In this document: positions 12,701-44,300 of the stretch, piece by piece | Position numbering within the stretch: the stretch's first letter is position 1 | Layout of the letters: every line of letters begins with the position of its first letter | Origin: Amycolatopsis lexingtonensis | GTDB taxonomy: Bacteria; Actinomycetota; Actinomycetes; Mycobacteriales; Pseudonocardiaceae | Direction of reading: 5' to 3' | DNA length: 64,000 nucleotides | Assembly: GCF_014873755.1 (NCBI RefSeq) | Contig: NZ_JADBEG010000001.1 | Coordinates: forward strand, 4,032,501-4,096,500 | The notes under the pieces: model-generated | What the model saw: only the letters and a program-made list of their open reading frames with translations | Databases searched by the model: none | Told to the model about the DNA's origin: nothing | Made by a program: the position numbers and the translations under genes

Positions 12701-15700
12701 ACGCCGGGTCGAACTCCCCCGCGTCGTGCAGGAACCCGCCGTGACGCGTGTAGGACGTGCCGGGGTGGGCAGGATCCGGGTGGTAGAGGCCCTCGACGTC
12801 CCAGCCGCGATTGACCGGGAAGCCGGAGACCGCGTCGACGCCGTTTTCGACCAGCCGCCACAGGTCTTCGGGCGAGCCGACCCCGCCCGGGTAGCGGCAG
12901 CCCATGCCGACGATGACGATCGGGTCGTCGGACACCGGCCGCGCGGTCACCGTGGTCTCCTCGGCGACCGCGCCGGACAGCTCCCGGTCGACGTGCGCGG
13001 CGAGCGCTTCCGGCGTCGGGTAGTCGAAGACGAGCGTGGCGGGCAGGCGCAGGCCGGTCGCCGCGTCGAGGCGGTTGCGCAGCTCGACGGCGGTCAGCGA
13101 GTCGAACCCGAGGTCCTTGAACGCGCTCCGGCCGTCGACGGTGTCGGTGGCCGCGTAGCCGAGCACAAGCGCGGCCTCGGTGCGGACCAGGTCTTCCAGG
13201 GCCCGGGCGCGGTCGGCTTCGGTGAGCCCGCCGAGCCGGTCGGCCAGCGCGGACACGGGACGGCTCGTGCCCGGCGCGGCGCCGCCGGGCACCAGCCCGC
13301 GCAGCAGTGCGGGCACGCCCGGGCGGCCGCGCAGGGCGCCGACGTCCACGCGCATCGGCAGCACGGCCGGTTCGGCCTCGGTCAGTGCCGCGTCGAACAG
13401 CGCCAGGCCCTCGGCCGGGTCGAGCGGGGGCAGGCCCGCCGCCGCGAGACGGCGGTGGTCGGCGTCGGACAGCCGGGCCGCCATCCCGGCGTCCCCGGCC
13501 CACGCACCCCAAGCCAGGGACTGGCCCGGCAGGCCTTCGGCGCGCCGCCGTTGCGCGAGGGCGTCCAGGTAGGCGTTGGCGGCGGCGTAGTTGGCCTGCC
13601 CCGGGCTGCCGAGCACGCCGGCGGCCGAGGAGAACAGGACGAACGCGCCGAGGTCGCCCGTCAGCTCGTGCAGGTTCCAGGCCGCGTCGACCTTCGCCCG
13701 GAAGACCGTCGCGATGCGTTCGGGCGTAAGGGTTTCGACGACACCGTCGTCCAGCACCCCGGCCGCGTGCACGACAGCGCCGATCGGGTGCTCGGCCAGC
13801 AGCGCGGCGAGGGCGTCCCGGTCGGCGGCGTCGCACGCGGCGATGGTGACGTCGGCGCCGAGCGCGGTCAGTTCCGCGTGGAGTTCTTGCGCGCCAGGGG
13901 CTTCCGGGCCGCGGCGACCGGCCAGCAGCAGGTTCCGGACGCCGTGCTCGGTGACCAGGTGCTTCGCCACCAGGGCACCGAGCCCGCCGGTGCCGCCGGT
14001 GACCAGGACGGTGGCGCCGTCCGGGAAGTGCGCGGCCGGGCCGTCGCCGACCGGGAGGCGGGCCAGCCGGGGCAGGACGATCCCGCCGTCGCGCAGGGCG
14101 GCCTGGGCTTCCCCGGAATCGAGGACGCGCCGCAGCGGCGCGGTCAGCTGCTCCGGCTCATCCACGTCGATGAGGACGAACCGCTCGGGGTGCTCGGCCT
14201 GCGCCGAACGGACCAGGCCCCAGACCGCCGCGGCGGCCGGGTCGACGACGTCACCCTCGGCGGCCGGCACGGCGTGGGAGGTGACGAAGACCAGCCGTGA
14301 CTGGGCGAAGTCCGGCTCCGCGATCCACGTCTGCAGCAGTTCGAGGGCCCACGAGGTGGCCGCGTGGGCGGCGGCAGGGTCGCCGTCGCCGGCCGCGACG
14401 GGGGCGAGCACGACGGCCGGGACCGGGTCCGCGCTGATCCGGACGGTCGCGAGGTCGGGGAACACCGCCGGGGCGGTGAACCCCAGCCCGGTGCCGAGCA
14501 CCACCCAGTCCGCGTCGTCGGCGGGCTGAGTCACGGCGACCGCGGGCGCGGGTGTCCACACCGGACGGAAGAGGGATTCGTGCCGGGTCGCCCGCAGTTC
14601 CCCGGCGGCGACCGGGCGGAACGTCAGCGCGTCGGCGGCCAGCACCGGCGTGCCCGCGGGGTCGGTGACGGCGAGCGCGACGGCGTTCTCGCCGACCGGG
14701 GTGAGCCGGGCGCGCAGGGTGGTGGCGTGCGCGGGCTGCACGCCGACGCCGGTCCACGAGAACGGCAGGCCCTCACGGCCTTCGAGGTGCGCGGAGGCGT
14801 GCAGGACGGCGTCGAGCAGGGCCGGGTGCAGGCCGAACGACGCGGCTTCGGCCTCATGTTCCGGTGGCAGCGCGACTTCGGCGAGGACCTCGTCGCCCAG
14901 CCGCCAGGCCGCGCGCAGCCCCTGAAACGCCGGGCCGTAGCCGAGTCCCTGCCCGGCCAGGCCCTCGTAGAAGCCGTCCAGGTCCAGGGGTTCGGCGCCG
15001 GCGGGCGGCCACTCCCCCGGCAGGGCCGCGGCGGGCGCGCCGCCGACGCCGAGGCGGCCGGAAGCGTGCCGCACCCAGGTTTCCTCCTGCTGGGAGTAGA
15101 CGCTGACCGACCGGCTCCCGTCTTCGGCGGCCGGACCGGCGACGACCTGCACCCGCACGCCCCCGGACGCGGGCAGCACGAGCGGCGCGGCGAACGTCAG
15201 CTCTTCGACGCGGGCGCAGCCGACCTGTGCGCCGGCCCGACCCGCCAGTTCCAGGAACGCCGTCCCGGGCAGGAGTTTCGTCCCGAGGATCTCGTGCTGG
15301 CCCAGCCAGGCCTGCCGCCGCACGGACAGCTCGCCGGCGAACAGGAAGCCGCCCGACTCGGGCAGTTCGACAGCCGCGCCGAGCAGCGGGTGCCCGGCGG
15401 GGTCGAGCCCGACCTGGCCGAGGTCGCCGCCGGCGCCGCCCTCGAGCCAGTAGGTGCGGCGTTGGAAGGCGTAGGTGGGCAGGTCGACGACGCGGGCGCC
15501 GGTGCCCTCGTGCCACGCCGTCCAGTCGAAGGCGCCGCCGCGGACGTGCCAGCGGGCCAAGGCCGCGAGCAGCGTGGCGGTTTCGTCGCGGCCGCGGCGG
15601 GCGGTGGGGATGCAGTCGGCGTCCGGGCCGGTCAGCTCGGCCGTCATCGCCGAGAGCGTCGCGTCCGGGCCGACTTCGAGGAACGTGGTGACGCCGCGGC

Positions 15701-18035
15701 CGGTCAGGTCGGCGACCGTGTCGGCGTAGCGGACGGCGTCGCGCACGTGCCGCACCCAGTAGTCCACTGTGGATACGTCGCCGGAGGCGATCATCGGAAT
15801 CGACGGCGCGGCGAAAGTAAGCGTTTCCAGTACCGCGCGGAAGTCGTCGAGCATCGGGTCCATCAGCGGCGAATGGAACGCGTGACTGACCGTGAGCCGC
15901 TTGGTCTTCTCGAACCGCGCGGCGATGGCGAGGACCGCGTCCTCGGCGCCGGACACGACCACGGCGTCCGGGCCGTTGACGGCCGCGATCGAGACGTCTT
16001 CGGTCAGCAGTGGCAGGACGTCGGCTTCGGCCGCCTGGATCGCGACCATGGCACCGCCGGCGGGCAGCGCCTGCATCAAGCGGCCGCGGGCTTCGACGAG
16101 CTTGACCGCGTCCTTCAACGACAGCACGCCGGCCACGTGGGCCGCGGCGATCTCGCCGACGGAGTGCCCGGCGACGAAGTCCGGGCGCACGCCCAGGGAT
16201 TCGAGCAGGTGGAAGAGCGCGACCTCGAAGGCGAACAGCGCGGGCTGCGCGAACCCGGTGTCGTCCACAGTGGACGTCTCCGGCAGGTCGAGCAGCGCGA
16301 GGATCTCTTCGCGTGCCTGGGTGAACACCGGGAAAGCGAGCGTCTCACCCATGTCGGCGCGCTGGGAACCCTGGCCGGTGAACAGGAACGCCGACGCGCC
16401 GGGGTGCCCGGCCGAGCCGGTGTGCACGCCGGGGGCGGCCGCGGAGGTGGCGAGCGCGTGCAGGCCGGTCAGCAGCTCGTCGCGGCCCGCGCCGGTGACC
16501 ACGGCCCGGTGCGGAAAGGCGACGCGCGTGGTCGCGAGGGAGTGCGCGACGTCGAGCGGGGTGTGCCCCGGGCGGGCGTCGAGGTGGGCCAGCAGCCGGG
16601 CGGCCTGCTCGCGCAGCGCGTCCGGCGTACGGCCGGACACCGGCCACAGGTACCCGGCGGGCTCCCGGCGTTCGGGGGCTTCGACCGGTTCGGGGACCGG
16701 CTGTTCGAGGATCAGGTGCGCGTTGGTGCCGCTGATGCCGAACGACGAAACGGCGGCGCGGCGCGGCTTCCCGGTCTCCGGCCACGGGCGCGGCTCGGTC
16801 AGCAGCGAGACCCGCCCGGCTGTCCAGTCCACATGGGACGTCGGCGCGTCGACGTGCAGGGTCCGCGGCAGCACGCCGTGGCGCATGGCCTGGATGGTCT
16901 TGATGACGCCGCCGACCCCGGCGGCGGACTGCGTGTGCCCGACGTTCGACTTGAAGGACCCGAGCCACAGCGGCTCGCCCGCGCGCTCGCGGCCGTAGGT
17001 GGCCAGCAGTGCTTGGGCCTCGATGGGGTCGCCCAGCACGGTGCCGGTGCCGTGGGCCTCGACGGTGTCGATGTCGTCGGTGGTCAGCCCGGCGTTTTCC
17101 AGCGCCTGGCGGATCACGCGCTGCTGGGAGGGGCCGTTGGGGGCGGTGAGGCCGTTGGAGGCGCCGTCGGAGTTGACCGCGGAGCCGCGGATGACGGCGA
17201 GCACTTCGTGGCCGTTGCGGCGGGCGTCGGACAGCCGTTCCAGCAGCAGGAGCCCGGCGCCTTCGGAGAACCCGGCGCCGTCGGCGGCCTCGGCGAAGGA
17301 CTTGCAGCGGCCGTCGGAGGCGAGGCCGCCCTGGCGGTCGAACTCGCCGTAGAGCCCGGGGGTGGCCATCACGGCGACCCCGCCGGCGAGGGCGAAGGAG
17401 CACTCCCGGGCCCGCAGCGCGCGGGCGGCCCAGTGCAGCGCGACCAGCGACGACGAGCACGCCGTGTCGACGGTGACGGCAGGGCCTTCAAGGCCGTAGA
17501 AGTAGGCGATGCGGCCGGAGATCACCGAGGATTCGGTGCCGGTGACCAGGTAGCCCTCGACGCCGTCGGGCAGCGCGGCGAGCCCGCGGCCGTACCCCAT
17601 GGACCCGGCCCCGACGAAGACACCGCCGGTCCCGCCCTCGACCTCGCGCGGGTCGATGCCGGCGCGTTCGAAGGCTTCCCAGGCCAGCTCGAGGACGATC
17701 CGCTGCTGCGGGTCCATGGCCAGCGCCTCGCGCGGCGAGATGCCGAAGAAGGCGGGGTCGAAGTCCCCGGCGCGGTGCAGGAACCCGCCCTGGTGCCGGG
17801 ATTCCGGCCAGCCGCGGCCCTCGGGGAACCCGGTGACGGCGTCGACACCGTCGTCGACGAGCCGCCACAGGTCCTCGGGCGACTGCACGCCCCCGGGATA
17901 CCGGCAGCTCATGGCGACGACGGCGACCGGTTCGGCCGCCGCGGCGAGCAGCGTGGTGTTCTGCCGCCGCAGCTGCTTGTTCTCCTGCACGGCGACGCGC
18001 AGTGCTTCGACGACTCGATCCGACCCGGCCGGCAT
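1..18035 (-). CDS. Type I modular PKS gene A (modules A1-A4), 3' end beyond left edge
   Basis: One uninterrupted minus-strand frame of about 6,011 residues with no stop before the left edge; the last readable residues ([17 protein letters not shown]) lie in the structural half of a ketoreductase. Domain order is N-docking coiled coil (residues 1-30), KS-AT-DH-KR-ACP, KS-AT-KR-ACP, KS-AT-DH-KR-ACP, KS-AT-DH-(KR...). The start at 18035 ([20 protein letters not shown]) is chosen because GGAG at 18042-18045 stands six bases upstream; the ATG at 18041 would abut the GGAG directly. All four ATs carry GHSVG or GHSIG with HAFH, indicating malonyl-CoA. The VVEALR...EN..LRRQN N-terminus should receive the chain from gene B, which ends in [11 protein letters not shown] 340-base leader with a conserved motif suggests its own promoter. 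The cytoplasmic multienzyme performs the latest elongations seen here. Any further modules or thioesterase lie outside. Confidence 0.96.
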   Translation of the reverse strand, partial: MPAGSDRVVEALRVAVQENKQLRRQNTTLLAAAAEPVAVVAMSCRYPGGVQSPEDLWRLVDDGVDAVTGFPEGRGWPESRHQGGFLHRAGDFDPAFFGISPREALAMDPQQRIVLELAWEAFERAGIDPREVEGGTGGVFVGAGSMGYGRGLAALPDGVEGYLVTGTESSVISGRIAYFYGLEGPAVTVDTACSSSLVALHWAARALRARECSFALAGGVAVMATPGLYGEFDRQGGLASDGRCKSFAEAADGAGFSEGAGLLLLERLSDARRNGHEVLAVIRGSAVNSDGASNGLTAPNGPSQQRVIRQALENAGLTTDDIDTVEAHGTGTVLGDPIEAQALLATYGRERAGEPLWLGSFKSNVGHTQSAAGVGGVIKTIQAMRHGVLPRTLHVDAPTSHVDWTAGRVSLLTEPRPWPETGKPRRAAVSSFGISGTNAHLILEQPVPEPVEAPERREPAGYLWPVSGRTPDALREQAARLLAHLDARPGHTPLDVAHSLATTRVAFPHRAVVTGAGRDELLTGLHALATSAAAPGVHTGSAGHPGASAFLFTGQGSQRADMGETLAFPVFTQAREEILALLDLPETSTVDDTGFAQPALFAFEVALFHLLESLGVRPDFVAGHSVGEIAAAHVAGVLSLKDAVKLVEARGRLMQALPAGGAMVAIQAAEADVLPLLTEDVSIAAVNGPDAVVVSGAEDAVLAIAARFEKTKRLTVSHAFHSPLMDPMLDDFRAVLETLTFAAPSIPMIASGDVSTVDYWVRHVRDAVRYADTVADLTGRGVTTFLEVGPDATLSAMTAELTGPDADCIPTARRGRDETATLLAALARWHVRGGAFDWTAWHEGTGARVVDLPTYAFQRRTYWLEGGAGGDLGQVGLDPAGHPLLGAAVELPESGGFLFAGELSVRRQAWLGQHEILGTKLLPGTAFLELAGRAGAQVGCARVEELTFAAPLVLPASGGVRVQVVAGPAAEDGSRSVSVYSQQEETWVRHASGRLGVGGAPAAALPGEWPPAGAEPLDLDGFYEGLAGQGLGYGPAFQGLRAAWRLGDEVLAEVALPPEHEAEAASFGLHPALLDAVLHASAHLEGREGLPFSWTGVGVQPAHATTLRARLTPVGENAVALAVTDPAGTPVLAADALTFRPVAAGELRATRHESLFRPVWTPAPAVAVTQPADDADWVVLGTGLGFTAPAVFPDLATVRISADPVPAVVLAPVAAGDGDPAAAHAATSWALELLQTWIAEPDFAQSRLVFVTSHAVPAAEGDVVDPAAAAVWGLVRSAQAEHPERFVLIDVDEPEQLTAPLRRVLDSGEAQAALRDGGIVLPRLARLPVGDGPAAHFPDGATVLVTGGTGGLGALVAKHLVTEHGVRNLLLAGRRGPEAPGAQELHAELTALGADVTIAACDAADRDALAALLAEHPIGAVVHAAGVLDDGVVETLTPERIATVFRAKVDAAWNLHELTGDLGAFVLFSSAAGVLGSPGQANYAAANAYLDALAQRRRAEGLPGQSLAWGAWAGDAGMAARLSDADHRRLAAAGLPPLDPAEGLALFDAALTEAEPAVLPMRVDVGALRGRPGVPALLRGLVPGGAAPGTSRPVSALADRLGGLTEADRARALEDLVRTEAALVLGYAATDTVDGRSAFKDLGFDSLTAVELRNRLDAATGLRLPATLVFDYPTPEALAAHVDRELSGAVAEETTVTARPVSDDPIVIVGMGCRYPGGVGSPEDLWRLVENGVDAVSGFPVNRGWDVEGLYHPDPAHPGTSYTRHGGFLHDAGEFDPAFFGMSPREALATDSQQRLLLEVSWEAVERAGVDPVSLRGSRTGVFVGVMYSDYGMLLQGSPEAEAYQGNGSAPSVASGRIAYTMGLEGPTVTVDTACSSSLVALHWAAQALRQGECSLALAGGVTVMSTPGSFVASSRQRGIAADGRCKSFSDTADGVGWSEGAGILVLERMSDARRNGHEILAVLRGSAVNSDGASNGLTAPNGPSQQRVIRQALAASGLSTRDVDVVEAHGTGTTLGDPIEAQALLATYGQDRENPLLLGSIKSNIGHAQAAAGVAGIIKVVQAMRHQTLPRTLHVTEPSTHVEWAAGNVELLTDARPWPAEAGRPRRAGVSSFGISGTNAHAIIEEPPVVIPARDEAERELPCVPLVLSGRTPEALRDQAARLRDVDADLVDLGYSLATTRSTFDHRAVVFTAEGLAALAEGRPSPLVTTGEAKGVPKVAFVFTGQGAQRPGMTRGLYDCFPAFATALDAVLDRLDPRVREVLWGEDADALAQTGFAQPALFAVEVALVRLLGTWGIRPDFVGGHSVGEIAAAHVAGVLTLEDACTLVTARASLMQDLEPGGAMVAVRATEEEIAPYLNDEVALAAVNAPDSVVLSGAEAAVLAAAEHFADTKRLTVSHAFHSPLMDPMLPAFRDAIAGLAFEAPAVPMIAEGDVTDPERWVAHVREPVRFADTAEQLHGTGVIVEIGPDAVLSAMTDGIPVARRGRDDVETLVGAVGKLHVSGVRIDWSAFFAGTGARRVPLPTYAFQHEWFWPSAAAPTGETADAEFWAAVDRGDAAGLAARLDVDDASLSAVLPALSSYRRSRHEESVVDRWCYKATWVPVTAARPGTGSWLVVVPAALAGDPWVTTVAGYFDGEPVVFDDTIADRLREREFDHVLSLLALDETGFPGVPAGLTATATLLQALGNTPLWCVTREALAVAPGDPVGRPAQAAVWGLGRAAALELPQRWGGLVDLPAELDAEVPRRLAAALTGADGEDQLAIRAAGLFGRRVVAAPPAPGRAPGGGTTLITGGTGALGAEIARRLAKTGRTLVLLSRRGPDAPGAADLREELTALGAEVTITACDAADRDALAAVLADIPDLTDVVHTAGVLDDGVLDTLTPDRFEAGFRAKAEAAWNLHELTADLRSFVLFSSVAGTFGSAGQAAYAAANATLDALAEHRRGLGLPATSIAWGPWAGGGMLAADPAVADRARRGGLNPLDPERAAAALDRALADPTVVVADIDWTRYAQVLRPSPLLSGIPAAARVDAPRGDEELRARLAAVPEDDRFDFLLGLLLEQVAVVLGHSGTGGVAPDRAFRDLGFDSLTAVELRNVVALATGLDLPPSLVFDHPTPEILTRHLLGELAGTLVEAAAPVRASADDDPIVIVGIGCRFPGGVRGPEDFWRLLAGGGDGITAFPEDRGWDLATLASGYEYALTGGFLDGVTDFDADFFGISPREALAMDPQQRLLLEVSWEALERAGIDPATLHGGDTGVFVGTNGQDYGTLLATSGEDVQGHLATGTTASVLSGRLSYTLGLEGPSVTVDTACSSSMVALHWAAQALRRGECTTALAGGVTIMATPNSFAEFARQGGLAADGRCKPFAEGADGTGWSEGAGILVVERLSTAREQGHPVLAVVRGTAVNSDGASNGLTAPNGPAQQRVIRQALADAGLSTTDVDAVEAHGTGTVLGDPIEAQALLATYGRDREEPLWLGAVKSNLGHTQAAAGVAGIIKMVLALRHGELPRTLHVDEPSSRVDWTAGDVRVLTEHRAWPESGRPRRAGVSSFGLSGTNAHAILEQAPVFDDVVAEEPPTAPLLLSARTPEALSAQAAQLHALLSDRAPAGIARALATTRTAFPYRAAIVGDPLEQLAALAETPVVTPARTRAKTAFVFAGQGAQRPGMGAGLYRRFPVFAEAFDAVCAHLGEELRDVVFGEDGTLLDRTDWTQPATFALGVAQYRLLESFGVKPSWLAGHSVGEIAAAHVAGVLSLEDACTLVAARGRLMAALPAGGAMAAVRTSEAEVREFLVDGVTIAAVNGPNAVVVAGTEAAVTRTTDALAAAGHHVRRLAVSHAFHSPLMDPMLDDFAEVLAGLEFAEPRLPIVSTVTGELADPHTPEYWVAHVREPVRFADAVRVLGEQDAAAVVELGPDGSLSAAASEVLGSDVACVPLLRRDQAEETAFVTALGRLHVAGVRVGWPAFFSPAGGPGPDLPTYPFQRERHWPRTSGAVPGDLGAAGLDAARHPLLGAGVELPDSGGFLFTAQLSLRTQPWLADHFVLGAALLPGTAYLDLAIRAADRAGCDRVDELTLEVPLVLPPEGAVRLQVAVGPAGPAGERALAVYSTPSGGGEQPWTRHASGRLGTGTATPDDSAAWPPPEAEAVALEGFYERLASGGFAYGPLFRGLKAVWRTPEAVYADVVLPEEAERDAAAFGLHPALLDAVLHAAEHAGLTEVDGGRLPFAWSGVTLHAGGAAVVRAKLTRLGEDSVAIELRDAAGDPVASVGSLVLRPAAPARTQPVDSLYHLDWVPVPRPAEEAEFAVHHVAAGGPEGVRTATADALAVLQSSEDSRLLFVTSGMDDPAAAAVWGLVRSAQREHPGRFFLSDVDEAPESLAALPAVVASGEPQTIVRGGEISAARIARVPYADDVVPPKWDEGTVLITGGTGGLGAALARHLVTTHGARRLLLVSRRGLDAPGAADLVAELTLAGAEVDVAAADVADRAELARVLDGVPLSAVVHTAGVLDDGILGSLTPERLDTVLAPKFDAAWHLDELTRHLDLTAFVVYSSVAGTFGAAGQANYTAANAAVDALVRRRRARGQQALSLGWGAWSRAGGMTATLTDADLRRMAATGMPALEPDHALRLFDAACASGLDTVLPVRLDFTALGALPEVTHLLRGLVRTPARQTAANLPRLDGPLLGLSGPERSRAVLDLVRAQVAAVLGHAGTAGVAADRPFRELGFDSLTAVELRNRLDAATGLRLPATLTFDYPTPAELAAFLLGEVDVPEPVTTTAAVDGDPIVIVGMGCRYPGGVGSPEDLWNLVNEGVDAVTDFPANRGWDVDGLYHPDPDHPGTSYTRSGGFLHEAGEFDPAFFGMSPREALATDSQQRLLLEVSWEAVERTGVDPRSLRGSRTGVFVGVMYSDYGLLLQGSPDTEGYQGNGSAPSVASGRVAYAFGLEGPTLTVDTACSSSLVALHLAARALQNGECSLALAGGVTVMSTPSTFIGFSRQRGLSADGRCKSFSDTADGVGWSEGAGVLVLERMSDAKRNGHEILAVVRGSAVNSDGASNGLTAPNGPAQQRVIRQALAASGLSTSDIDVVEAHGTGTTLGDPIEAQALLATYGRDRETPLLLGSIKSNLGHTQAASGVAGIIKMVQAMRAGALPRTLHVTEPSTHVDWSGGAIELLTEPRAWPDHGRPRRAAVSSFGISGTNAHTVLEAPPAVPVPPRAEPAPPVLAWPLSGRTPEAVREQASRLLAHLAEHRDENPADIGFALATTRTQFAERAVVTGATRTDLETRLEVLARGGSVAGLVTGTAGEQVPAFLFAGQGSQRAGMGRDLYERFPVFAEALDTVLARLDRELDRPLHELLFAEEADALDETQYAQPALFAFEVALYHLVRSWGLTPEYLAGHSIGEIAAAHVAGVFGLDDACTLVAARGRLMQQLPAGGAMIAVQATEAEVRPLLTGREDEVALAAVNGPASVVVSGAAGRVEEIAAHFAADGRKTRRLRVSHAFHSPLMTPMLDDFRKVVAGITFSAPSLPIVSTVTGELVTASVLASAEHWVEQVWRPVLFGPAVRRLTELGVTAFAEIGPDATVSAMAAESLGAAHFAVPFLRRDRAEADAVAEALGRWHVAGVALDWRALAGPDARAVPLPTYAFQHQWIWPGGGLAQVGDVSAAGLWAAGHPLVGAAVELPDSGGLLFTGRLSLAAQPWLAGHTVGGAVVVPGTALLELAVRAGDQAGCPRVDELTLEAPLVVPDGGRVVVQVAVSGAEDGVRTLRVYSRDEGEPGAAWTRHASGTLVSAVDEPVVSWPEWPPAGAEAVALEGFYDTMADRGLGYGPMFQGLTRAWRHGDDVYAEVALAEDDHDAAAQFVVHPALLDSALHAASLLEIGGGLPFSWSGAAFLASGATALRVRLAPVDGGLEVTATTPDGTPVVAVRSLALRAVPTMAAPAPTGYQLTWPPLPEAPLPPGKPPVTLLQVPSAEGPVPAAVRSVTAQVLADVQRALADEPTLVVVTRNGVAVEPDEH
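3730..8610 (-). other. PKS module A3: KS-AT(malonyl)-DH-KR-ACP
   Basis: KS has DTACSSSM (near 8100). AT has GHSVGE (near 6825) and VSHAFHS (near 6530). DH has [10 protein letters not shown] (near 5925), matching HxxxGxxxxP, and Asp in [10 protein letters not shown] (near 5430). KR has [10 protein letters not shown] (near 4760), [14 protein letters not shown] and NYTAANA, B-type and apparently active. ACP has [14 protein letters not shown] (near 3870). Predicted product step: trans alkene. Confidence 0.92.
8640..12940 (-). other. PKS module A2: KS-AT(malonyl)-KR-ACP
   Basis: KS begins at [18 protein letters not shown] has GHSVGE (near 11120) and VSHAFHS (near 10835). After the AT there is no DH; instead a W-rich linker ([11 protein letters not shown], near 10280) leads into the structural KR, the usual arrangement of DH-less modules. 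The KR shows GGTGALG (near 9650), HTAGVLDDG with the B-type LDD, SSVAG and AYAAANA, so it should leave a secondary hydroxyl. ACP is [14 protein letters not shown] (near 8780). Confidence 0.92.
12970..17940 (-). other. PKS module A1: KS-AT(malonyl)-DH-KR-ACP
   Basis: KS occupies about residues 33-460 of gene A with catalytic Cys in DTACSSS (near 17455). AT has GHSVGE (near 16165) and VSHAFHS (near 15880), the malonyl signature. DH has the complete HxxxGxxxxP box as [10 protein letters not shown] (near 15290) and the second catalytic Asp in [12 protein letters not shown] has GGTGGLG (near 13990), an LDD motif (B-type, which leads to a trans alkene after dehydration), and Ser/Tyr/Asn in SSAAG and NYAAANA. 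ACP has [14 protein letters not shown] (near 13100). All domains look active, so the module should install a trans double bond. Confidence 0.93.
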
Positions 18036-18041
18036 AGACAT

Positions 18042-18045
18042 CTCC
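18042..18045 (-). promoter_or_regulatory. Ribosome binding site deciding the start of PKS gene A
   Basis: On the minus strand GGAG is followed by ATGTCT and then ATG at 18035. A six-base spacer favours the second ATG over the first (18041), which abuts the GGAG. Confidence 0.6.
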
Positions 18046-18117
18046 AGGGTGAGCGTGTTCTTACCCGGGTGACGCCACCGCGACGGCGTTCGGCGCCGAG
18101 CGACGTCCACTTGCCGG

Positions 18118-18156
18118 GGAGTCAACCGCACCCCCAGCAGGGAAACCCCCAGACTT
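18118..18156 (-). promoter_or_regulatory. Bipartite conserved motif upstream of PKS gene A
   Basis: Read toward gene A, AAGTCTGGGGGTTT is followed by 13 variable bases and then GCGGTTGACTCC. The same arrangement with identical spacing stands upstream of gene C (46694-46732). The left half continues as CTGGGGGTTTCCCTG, which resembles the operator consensus I recall for PAS-LuxR regulators of the PimM type (CTVGGGAWWTCCCBAG). TTGACT could be a -35 element, but I see no clear -10 at 16-18 bases. It lies about 80 bases upstream of the start codon. Confidence 0.55.
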
Positions 18157-18230
18157 GCCCTTCGACCTGCGGTCCGCCCCGAACGCCCCGGAACCCCAGC
18201 TCAGCCCCGGTCCCCTCCCGCCGCCCCGCG

Positions 18231-18317
18231 AGCGCCCCAATGTGGCGTTGGTTGCGTCAGACGCACCCAATGTGGCGTTCGGTGCGTCTGACGCACCGAA
18301 CGCCACATTGGGGCGCT
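18231..18317. repeat. Long inverted repeat of AATGTGGCGTT units
   Basis: The outer arms 18231-18258 and 18290-18317 are 28 bases each and pair with two mismatches. A second copy of the unit gives a perfect inner hairpin, arms 18266-18288 and 18290-18312, with a single central base at 18289. The unit AATGTGGCGTTCGGTGCG therefore occurs three times. It could act as a transcription attenuator between B and A, but there is no T-run, so a dispersed genomic palindrome is at least as likely. Confidence 0.8.
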
Positions 18318-18334
18318 TGCCGGGCACGACCGAC

Positions 18335-18360
18335 GCGGCACTTTCACGTGAAAGTGCCGC
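18335..18360. repeat. Perfect palindrome, TTTCACGTGAAA family (intergenic copy)
   Basis: A 26-base perfect palindrome with core GCACTTTCACGTGAAAGTGC, ending 16 bases beyond the stop codon of gene B. The same 20-base core recurs inside the coding sequences of genes B and E. Confidence 0.9.
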
Positions 18361-18375
18361 CTCCGTGAGCCCCGG

Positions 18376-38363
<19,988 letters not shown>

Positions 38364-38367
<4 letters not shown>

Positions 38368-41300
38368 GAGATCCCGAACTCCTTGCCGAGCAGGTCGAAC
38401 ATTTCGTCGTCCGAAGCCGCGAAGACGTCTTCGCCGTCCGCGCGCTCCGGCCGCAGCCCGTCGAGCAGGCGGTGCAGCCGCCGGGACACCGCGTCCCGGC
38501 GGGTTTCGTCGAGGTCACCGGCCGTCATCGCCCGTTCCAGCGCGGCCAGCTCGGCGTCCAGCGGATCGGCCGCGGGCTGACCGTCCGGCACCAGCTCCGC
38601 GCGCAGGTACTGCGCCAGCGCGAGCGGCGTCGGGTGGTCGAAGACCAGGCCCTGCGGCAGGTTCAGCCCGGTGCGGCGGGCCAGGAGGTTGCGGAACTCG
38701 ACCGCGCTCAGCGAGTCGAAGCCGAGCAGGCCGAACTTCGCCTCGGGCTCGATCGCGTCCCCCGAGGCGTGCCCGAGGATCATCGCGGCCGCCGTCCGCA
38801 CCGCCTTCGACAACGTGCTGACGCGCTCGGGTTCCGACATCCCGGCCAGCTGCTCGGCGAGCGGCGCCTCGGCGGTATCCGGGGCTTTGCGCGCGGCTTC
38901 GATGGCCGTGCGGGCGCTGGGGATGCCGTCGAGCAGGTGCGTCGTCCGCATGAGCGCCATGCCGGGCGCGTACCGCGTCCAGTCGATGTCGGCCACGGTG
39001 ACCGAGGTGTCCCCGCGGCGCAGCGCTTCCCCGAGGGCGAGCAGCGCCCGGCGCGGGGCGAGGGCGGCGGCGCCGCTGCGGCGCATGCGTTCCTGGATGG
39101 CCGGGTCGGCCGCCATGCCGACCTCGCCCCACGCACCCCAGGCGACCGACAGCGCGGGCAGCCCGGCGGCGGCCCGCTGTTCGGCGAGCGCGTCGAGCAC
39201 GGCGTTCGCGGCGGCGTAGCTGCCCTGCCCGGGCCCGCCGACGGTGCCGGCGATGGAGGCGAAGAGCACGAAGAGGCTGAGGCCGGTGGTCAGTTCGTGC
39301 AGGTTCACGGCGGCGGTGGTCTTGGGCCGCAGGACCGTTTCGAACCGGCTCGGGTCGACGGCGTCGACCACGCAGTCGTCGAGCACCCCGGCCGCGTGGA
39401 CGACGCCGCGCAGCGGGAACTCCTCGGGCAGGTTCTCGATGAGGGCCCGCAGGGCGTCCCGATCGGAGACGTCGCAGGCGGCGACGGTCACCCGTGCCCC
39501 GGCGGCGGTGAGTTCGTCGGCCAGTTCGCGGGCGCCGGGCGCGTCGAGCCCGCGGCGGCTGGTGAGCACGATGTGGCCCGCGCCGGCGTCGGCGAGCCAG
39601 TGCGCGAGCTTGCCGCCGAGGGCGCCGGTACCACCGGTGACGAGCACCGTGCCGTCCGTGGGCACCTCGCCTCCGTGTCCAGTGGACGGTCCGGCCGGGT
39701 CGGGCACGAGCCGTCGCACCAGCGCGCCGTTCGCGCGCAGGGCGATCTGGTCCTCTTCCCCGGCCGCGGCCAGGGTTCCGGGCAGCCGGGTCAGTGCGCG
39801 GGGTTCGAAGTCCGGCGGCACGTCGACGAGCCCGCCCCAGCGACCGGGGTACTCCATCGCGGCCACCCGCCCCAGACCCCACACCGCGGCCTGCGCGAGG
39901 CTGCCCGCCGCGTCGCCCGGCCCGGTCCGCACCCCGCCGGTGGTCAGGCACCACAGCGGCGCGTCGACCCCGGCGTCCCCGAGGGCCTGGACGAGCGTCG
40001 CCGTCGTGGCGAGGCCGCCGGGCACCGACGGCGCGTCCGGCGTCGGCGTCTCATCGAGTGCGAGGAGTGACAGCACGCCCGCCGGGCTCGGGAACGTCTC
40101 CAGCAGCGCCGTGATCCGCTCGGCCAGCGCCGCGCGGTCCGGCCCGTCGACGACCAGCCGGACGGTGTCCGCGCCCAAGACGTCGACGAGCACATCGACG
40201 CGCTCGTCGCCGTCGAGTGCGGCGGGCACCGCGATCAGCCAGTCCTCCCGGCGCGGCGCGGCCGTGCCCGTGAACGGCTGCCAGTCGACGCGGTAGCGCC
40301 AGCTGTCCGTTGTGGACCTGTCGACATATCCCCTGCGGTGCGCGGAAAGCGTGGGCAGCACCCGGGCCAGCTCGCCGGCGTCGGCACCGAGTTCGGCGGC
40401 CAGCGTTTCGACATCGGTGCCTTCGAGCGCGGCCCAGAAGCCGTCCGCGGGCTCGACCGGCATGGCAGCAACGGGTTCCGGCCAGAACCGCTCGCCCTGG
40501 AACGGGTACGTCGGCAGGCGGACCCCGCGCGCGTCGACCCCGGCGAAGAACCGGTGCCAGTCGATCGCCACGCCGTCGACATGCAACCGGCCCAGCGCCG
40601 TGACGATCGCCGTCTCCTCGTCGTGCCCCGCCCGCAGCAGCGGCACGAACGTGGCGTCGACGCTCTCGGCGGCCATCCCGCACAACACCGCGTCCGGGCC
40701 GACCTCGACGAACCGCGTGACCCCGCGCCCGGCCAGGTCCGCGACGACGTCGCCGAAGCGGACGGTCCGGCGCACGTGGTCGACCCAGTACTCGGCGGTG
40801 GCGAACAGCTCCTGTTCAAGCCGCCCGGTCACCGCGGAGAGCAGCGACCGCCGCGGCACCCGCAGGTCGAGCCCGGCGACGACCTTGGCGAAGTCCTCCA
40901 GCATCGGCTCCATCAGCGGCGAGTGGAACGCGTGGCTGACGGTCAGCCGCCGGGCCTTCTCGAACCGTTCCGCCACCGCGAGCGTGGCCGCTTCGGTCCC
41001 GGCGATCACCACCGACGACGGCCCGTTGACGGCGGCGAGCGCGACGTCCGGGCCGAGCAGCGGCTCGACGTCGGCGGCACTCGCCCGCAGGGCGAACATC
41101 GCCCCGCCCGCGGGCAGTTCCTGCATCAGCCGGGCGCGCGCCGCGACGAGCGTGCACGCGTCGGCCAGCGACAGCACCCCGGCGGCGTGCGCGGCGGCGA
41201 TCTCCCCGATCGAATGCCCGGCCAGGTGGTCGGCCCGGACCCCCCACTCCTCCAGCAGCCGCAGCTGCGCGACCTCGACGGCGAAGATCGCGGGCTGCGC

Positions 41301-44300
41301 CCAGCCGGTGGTGTCCAGCCGGGCGGCGTCGCCGAAGACGACGTCCTTCAGCTCGGTGCCGAACTCCGCGCAGACCTCGTCGAAGGCGGCCCGGAACACG
41401 GGATAGCGGTCGTACAGGCCACGCCCCATACCGAGGCGCTGGGAGCCCTGGCCGGTGAACAGCAGTGCGGTGCCGCCGTCGCGCGCGGTGCCTTCGACGA
41501 GGTTCCCGGCCAGGTTTGAGCGCATCGTTTCGACGTCGGCGCCGATGACGACGGCGCGGTGTTCCAGCGCGGCCCGGCGGGTGGCGAGGGCGAGCCCGGT
41601 GGCGGCGAGCGGTGTTCCGGCGTCGGCCAGGCGCGCGGCTTGGGCGTGCAGCGCGGTCCGGCTGCGGGCCGACAGTACCCACGGCACCACGGCGGCCGGC
41701 GGTTCCGGCGCCGGGGCGGGTGCCTCGGGAGCCTGTTCGAGCACGACGTGCGCGTTGGTCCCGCTGACGCCGAACGCGGACACGCCCGCCCGGCGCGGCC
41801 GGTCCACCTCGGGCCACGGCGTCGCTTCGGTGACCAGGTCGATCGACCCGGCCGTCCAGTCCACATGCGACGACGGCGCGTCGACGTGCAGGGTCGGCGG
41901 CACCAGGCCGTGGCGCATCGCCTGCACGACCTTGATCACCCCGCCGACCCCGGCCGCGGCCTGCGTGTGACCGATGTTCGCCTTGAACGACCCCAGCAGC
42001 AACGGCGTTTCGCGATCCTGACCGTAGGTCGCGAGCAGCGCCTGGGCTTCGATCGGATCGCCGAGGGTCGTGCCGGTGCCGTGCGCTTCGACGACGTCGA
42101 CATCCGAAGTGGACAGACCGGCGTCGGCGAGCGCGGCCCGGATCACCCGGCGCTGCGACGGGCCGTTGGGCGCGGTGATGCCGTTGGACGCGCCGTCGGA
42201 GTTGACCGCGGAACCGCGCACCACAGCCAGTACCTCGTGGCCGCGGCGGCGGGCGTCGGAAAGCCGTTCCACGACGAGCATCCCGACACCCTCGGCCCAG
42301 CCGGTGCCGTCGGCCGCGTCGGCGAACGCCTTGCAGCGCCCGTCCGGCGCGAGCCCGCCCTGCTGGCTGGTGCCGAGGAAGTAGTTGGGGCTGGACATCA
42401 CGAGCACCCCGCCGACGAGCGCCAGCTCGCACTCCCCCGCCCGCAGTGCTTGCGCCGCCAGGTGCAACGCGACCAGCGACGAGGAGCACGCGGTGTCGAC
42501 GGTCAGCGACGGGCCTTCGAGACCGAGCACATAGGACACTCGCCCGGAGACCGCGCTGGCCGCGTTGCCGAGCCCGGCGTGCGCGCCGACGTCGGCGTCG
42601 CTGCCCGCGAGGACGCTCGCGTAGTCCTGGCCGTTGGTGCCGACGAACACGCCGGTCGGGGTGGCGCGCAGGCCGAGCGGGTCGATCCCGGCGTCTTCCA
42701 AGGCCTCCCAGGAGGTTTCCAGGACCTGCCGCTGCTGCGGGTCCATCGCGAGGGCTTCGCGCGGGGAGATGCCGAAGAACGCGGCGTCGAAGCGGTCGAT
42801 CTCGTCGAGGAACCCGCCGTAGGTGGTGGCGGACGCGCCCGCGGCGAGCGTCGCGAGGTCCCAGCCGCGGTCGCGGGGGAACGGGCCGACGGCGTCGTGG
42901 CCGTTCGCGACCATCGTCCAGAGGTCTTCGGGCGAGCGAACGCCCCCCGGGTAGCGGCAGCTCATGCCGACGATGACGACCGGGTCGTCGGTGCGCGCCC
43001 GGGCCCGGCGGACCGGGCCGGCGCGCTCGTCGTCGCCGAAGAGCCCGGCCAGCAGCAGGCGGGCGACGGCGGCCGGGGTCGGGTGGTCGAACACGAGCGT
43101 GGCCGGCAGGTCGAGCGCGGTGGCCGCGGTGAGCCGGTTGCGCAGCTCGACCGACATCATCGAGTCGAAGCCGAGGTCGGTGAAGGGATCGCCGGTACCG
43201 ACGGCGCCGGTGTCACCGTGGCCGAGCACGGCGGCGACGGTGGTGCGGACCAGGTCTTCGGCCGCGCGGACGCGGTCCGCGTCACCGAGCGCGGCCCAGT
43301 CTCCGGCGACCGGGCTCGCCGGCACCCGGACCGGCGTGGCCGGCGCGGCTTCGATCTCGCGGACGGCACCGCCGAACTCGACCTCGGCGGCGGTGAACAC
43401 GGGCCGGTCCGCGGAATCGAGCAGGGCGAGGCTTACCGTCGTGCCACCGAGCGGGGCGACGCGCAGCCGTAGCCGCGTCAATCCCTGTGCGTGCAGGGAA
43501 ACCCCGCGCCAGGTCACCGGTTCCTCGCCGCACGCTTGAACAGCTTCGGCGAGGAGCAGGGGGTGGAGGTCGAAGGCGCCCGCGTCCCCTTCGAGCGAGA
43601 CGTCGGTCAGGTAGGCGCCTTCGGCCAGCACGGCGGGTTCCGGGCCCGCGGTCGCGGCCAGGGTGCCGGTGGCGTGGTGGGTCCAGGCCGTGGTTTCGGT
43701 GGCGGAGTGGACGTCGACCTTCCGGCGGCCGTCGGGGTCGGGCGGGCCGACCCGCACCTGCAGCACGACGACGTCCTTCGCCGCCAGGACCAGGGGTTCG
43801 GTGAGGGTGAATTCGGCGATCTCCGGGCAGCCGAGGTTGCGGGCCGCGCGCAGGGCCAGTTCGAGGAAACCCGTGCCGGGGAAAGACGTCCGGCCGGTGA
43901 GCCAGGGCTGGATGGCCGGGGACACGGTGCCGGTGAGCACGGTCTCGGTGCTCGCGGCGACGTCGAGGACGGCGCCGAGCAGCGCGTGCCGCACGGGGGT
44001 GAGGCCGAGCCCGGCCGCGTCGCCGGTACGCGGGGTGAGCGTGGGCCAGTAGCGCTCGCGCTGGAAGGCGTAGGTGGGCAGGTCGACCGGGCGGGCGCCG
44101 GGGTGCACGGCCGCCCAGTCGACGGTGCCGCCCGCGACGTGCAGCGCGGCCAGCCCGGCGATCAAGGCGGTGGCTTCGTCGTGGTCCTTCCGCGCGAGGG
44201 GGATCGCGCCGTTCACGAGTCCGGAAAGGACGGCCGACGGGCCCAGTTCGGCAAACCGCGTGACTCCGGACTCGGTGAGCCGGTCGACGGCGTCGCCGAA

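Larger units (their letters stand above)
18036..18375. other. Intergenic region between PKS genes B and A
   Basis: About 340 bases separate the stop of gene B from the start of gene A, in contrast to the 4-base B/C overlap and the 7-base D/E gap. It holds, from B toward A, a perfect 26-base palindrome (18335-18360), a long imperfect inverted repeat (18231-18317), a G-rich stretch, the bipartite motif (18118-18156) and the RBS. I see no credible small gene. The spacing suggests that A can be transcribed separately. Confidence 0.7.

Noticed and set aside
43860..43920. A frameshift or sequencing error as the cause of the missing DH box in C1
   Set aside because: The deletion is in frame, the second catalytic residue far downstream is also lost, and the KR is absent, so the loss is consistent and evolved.
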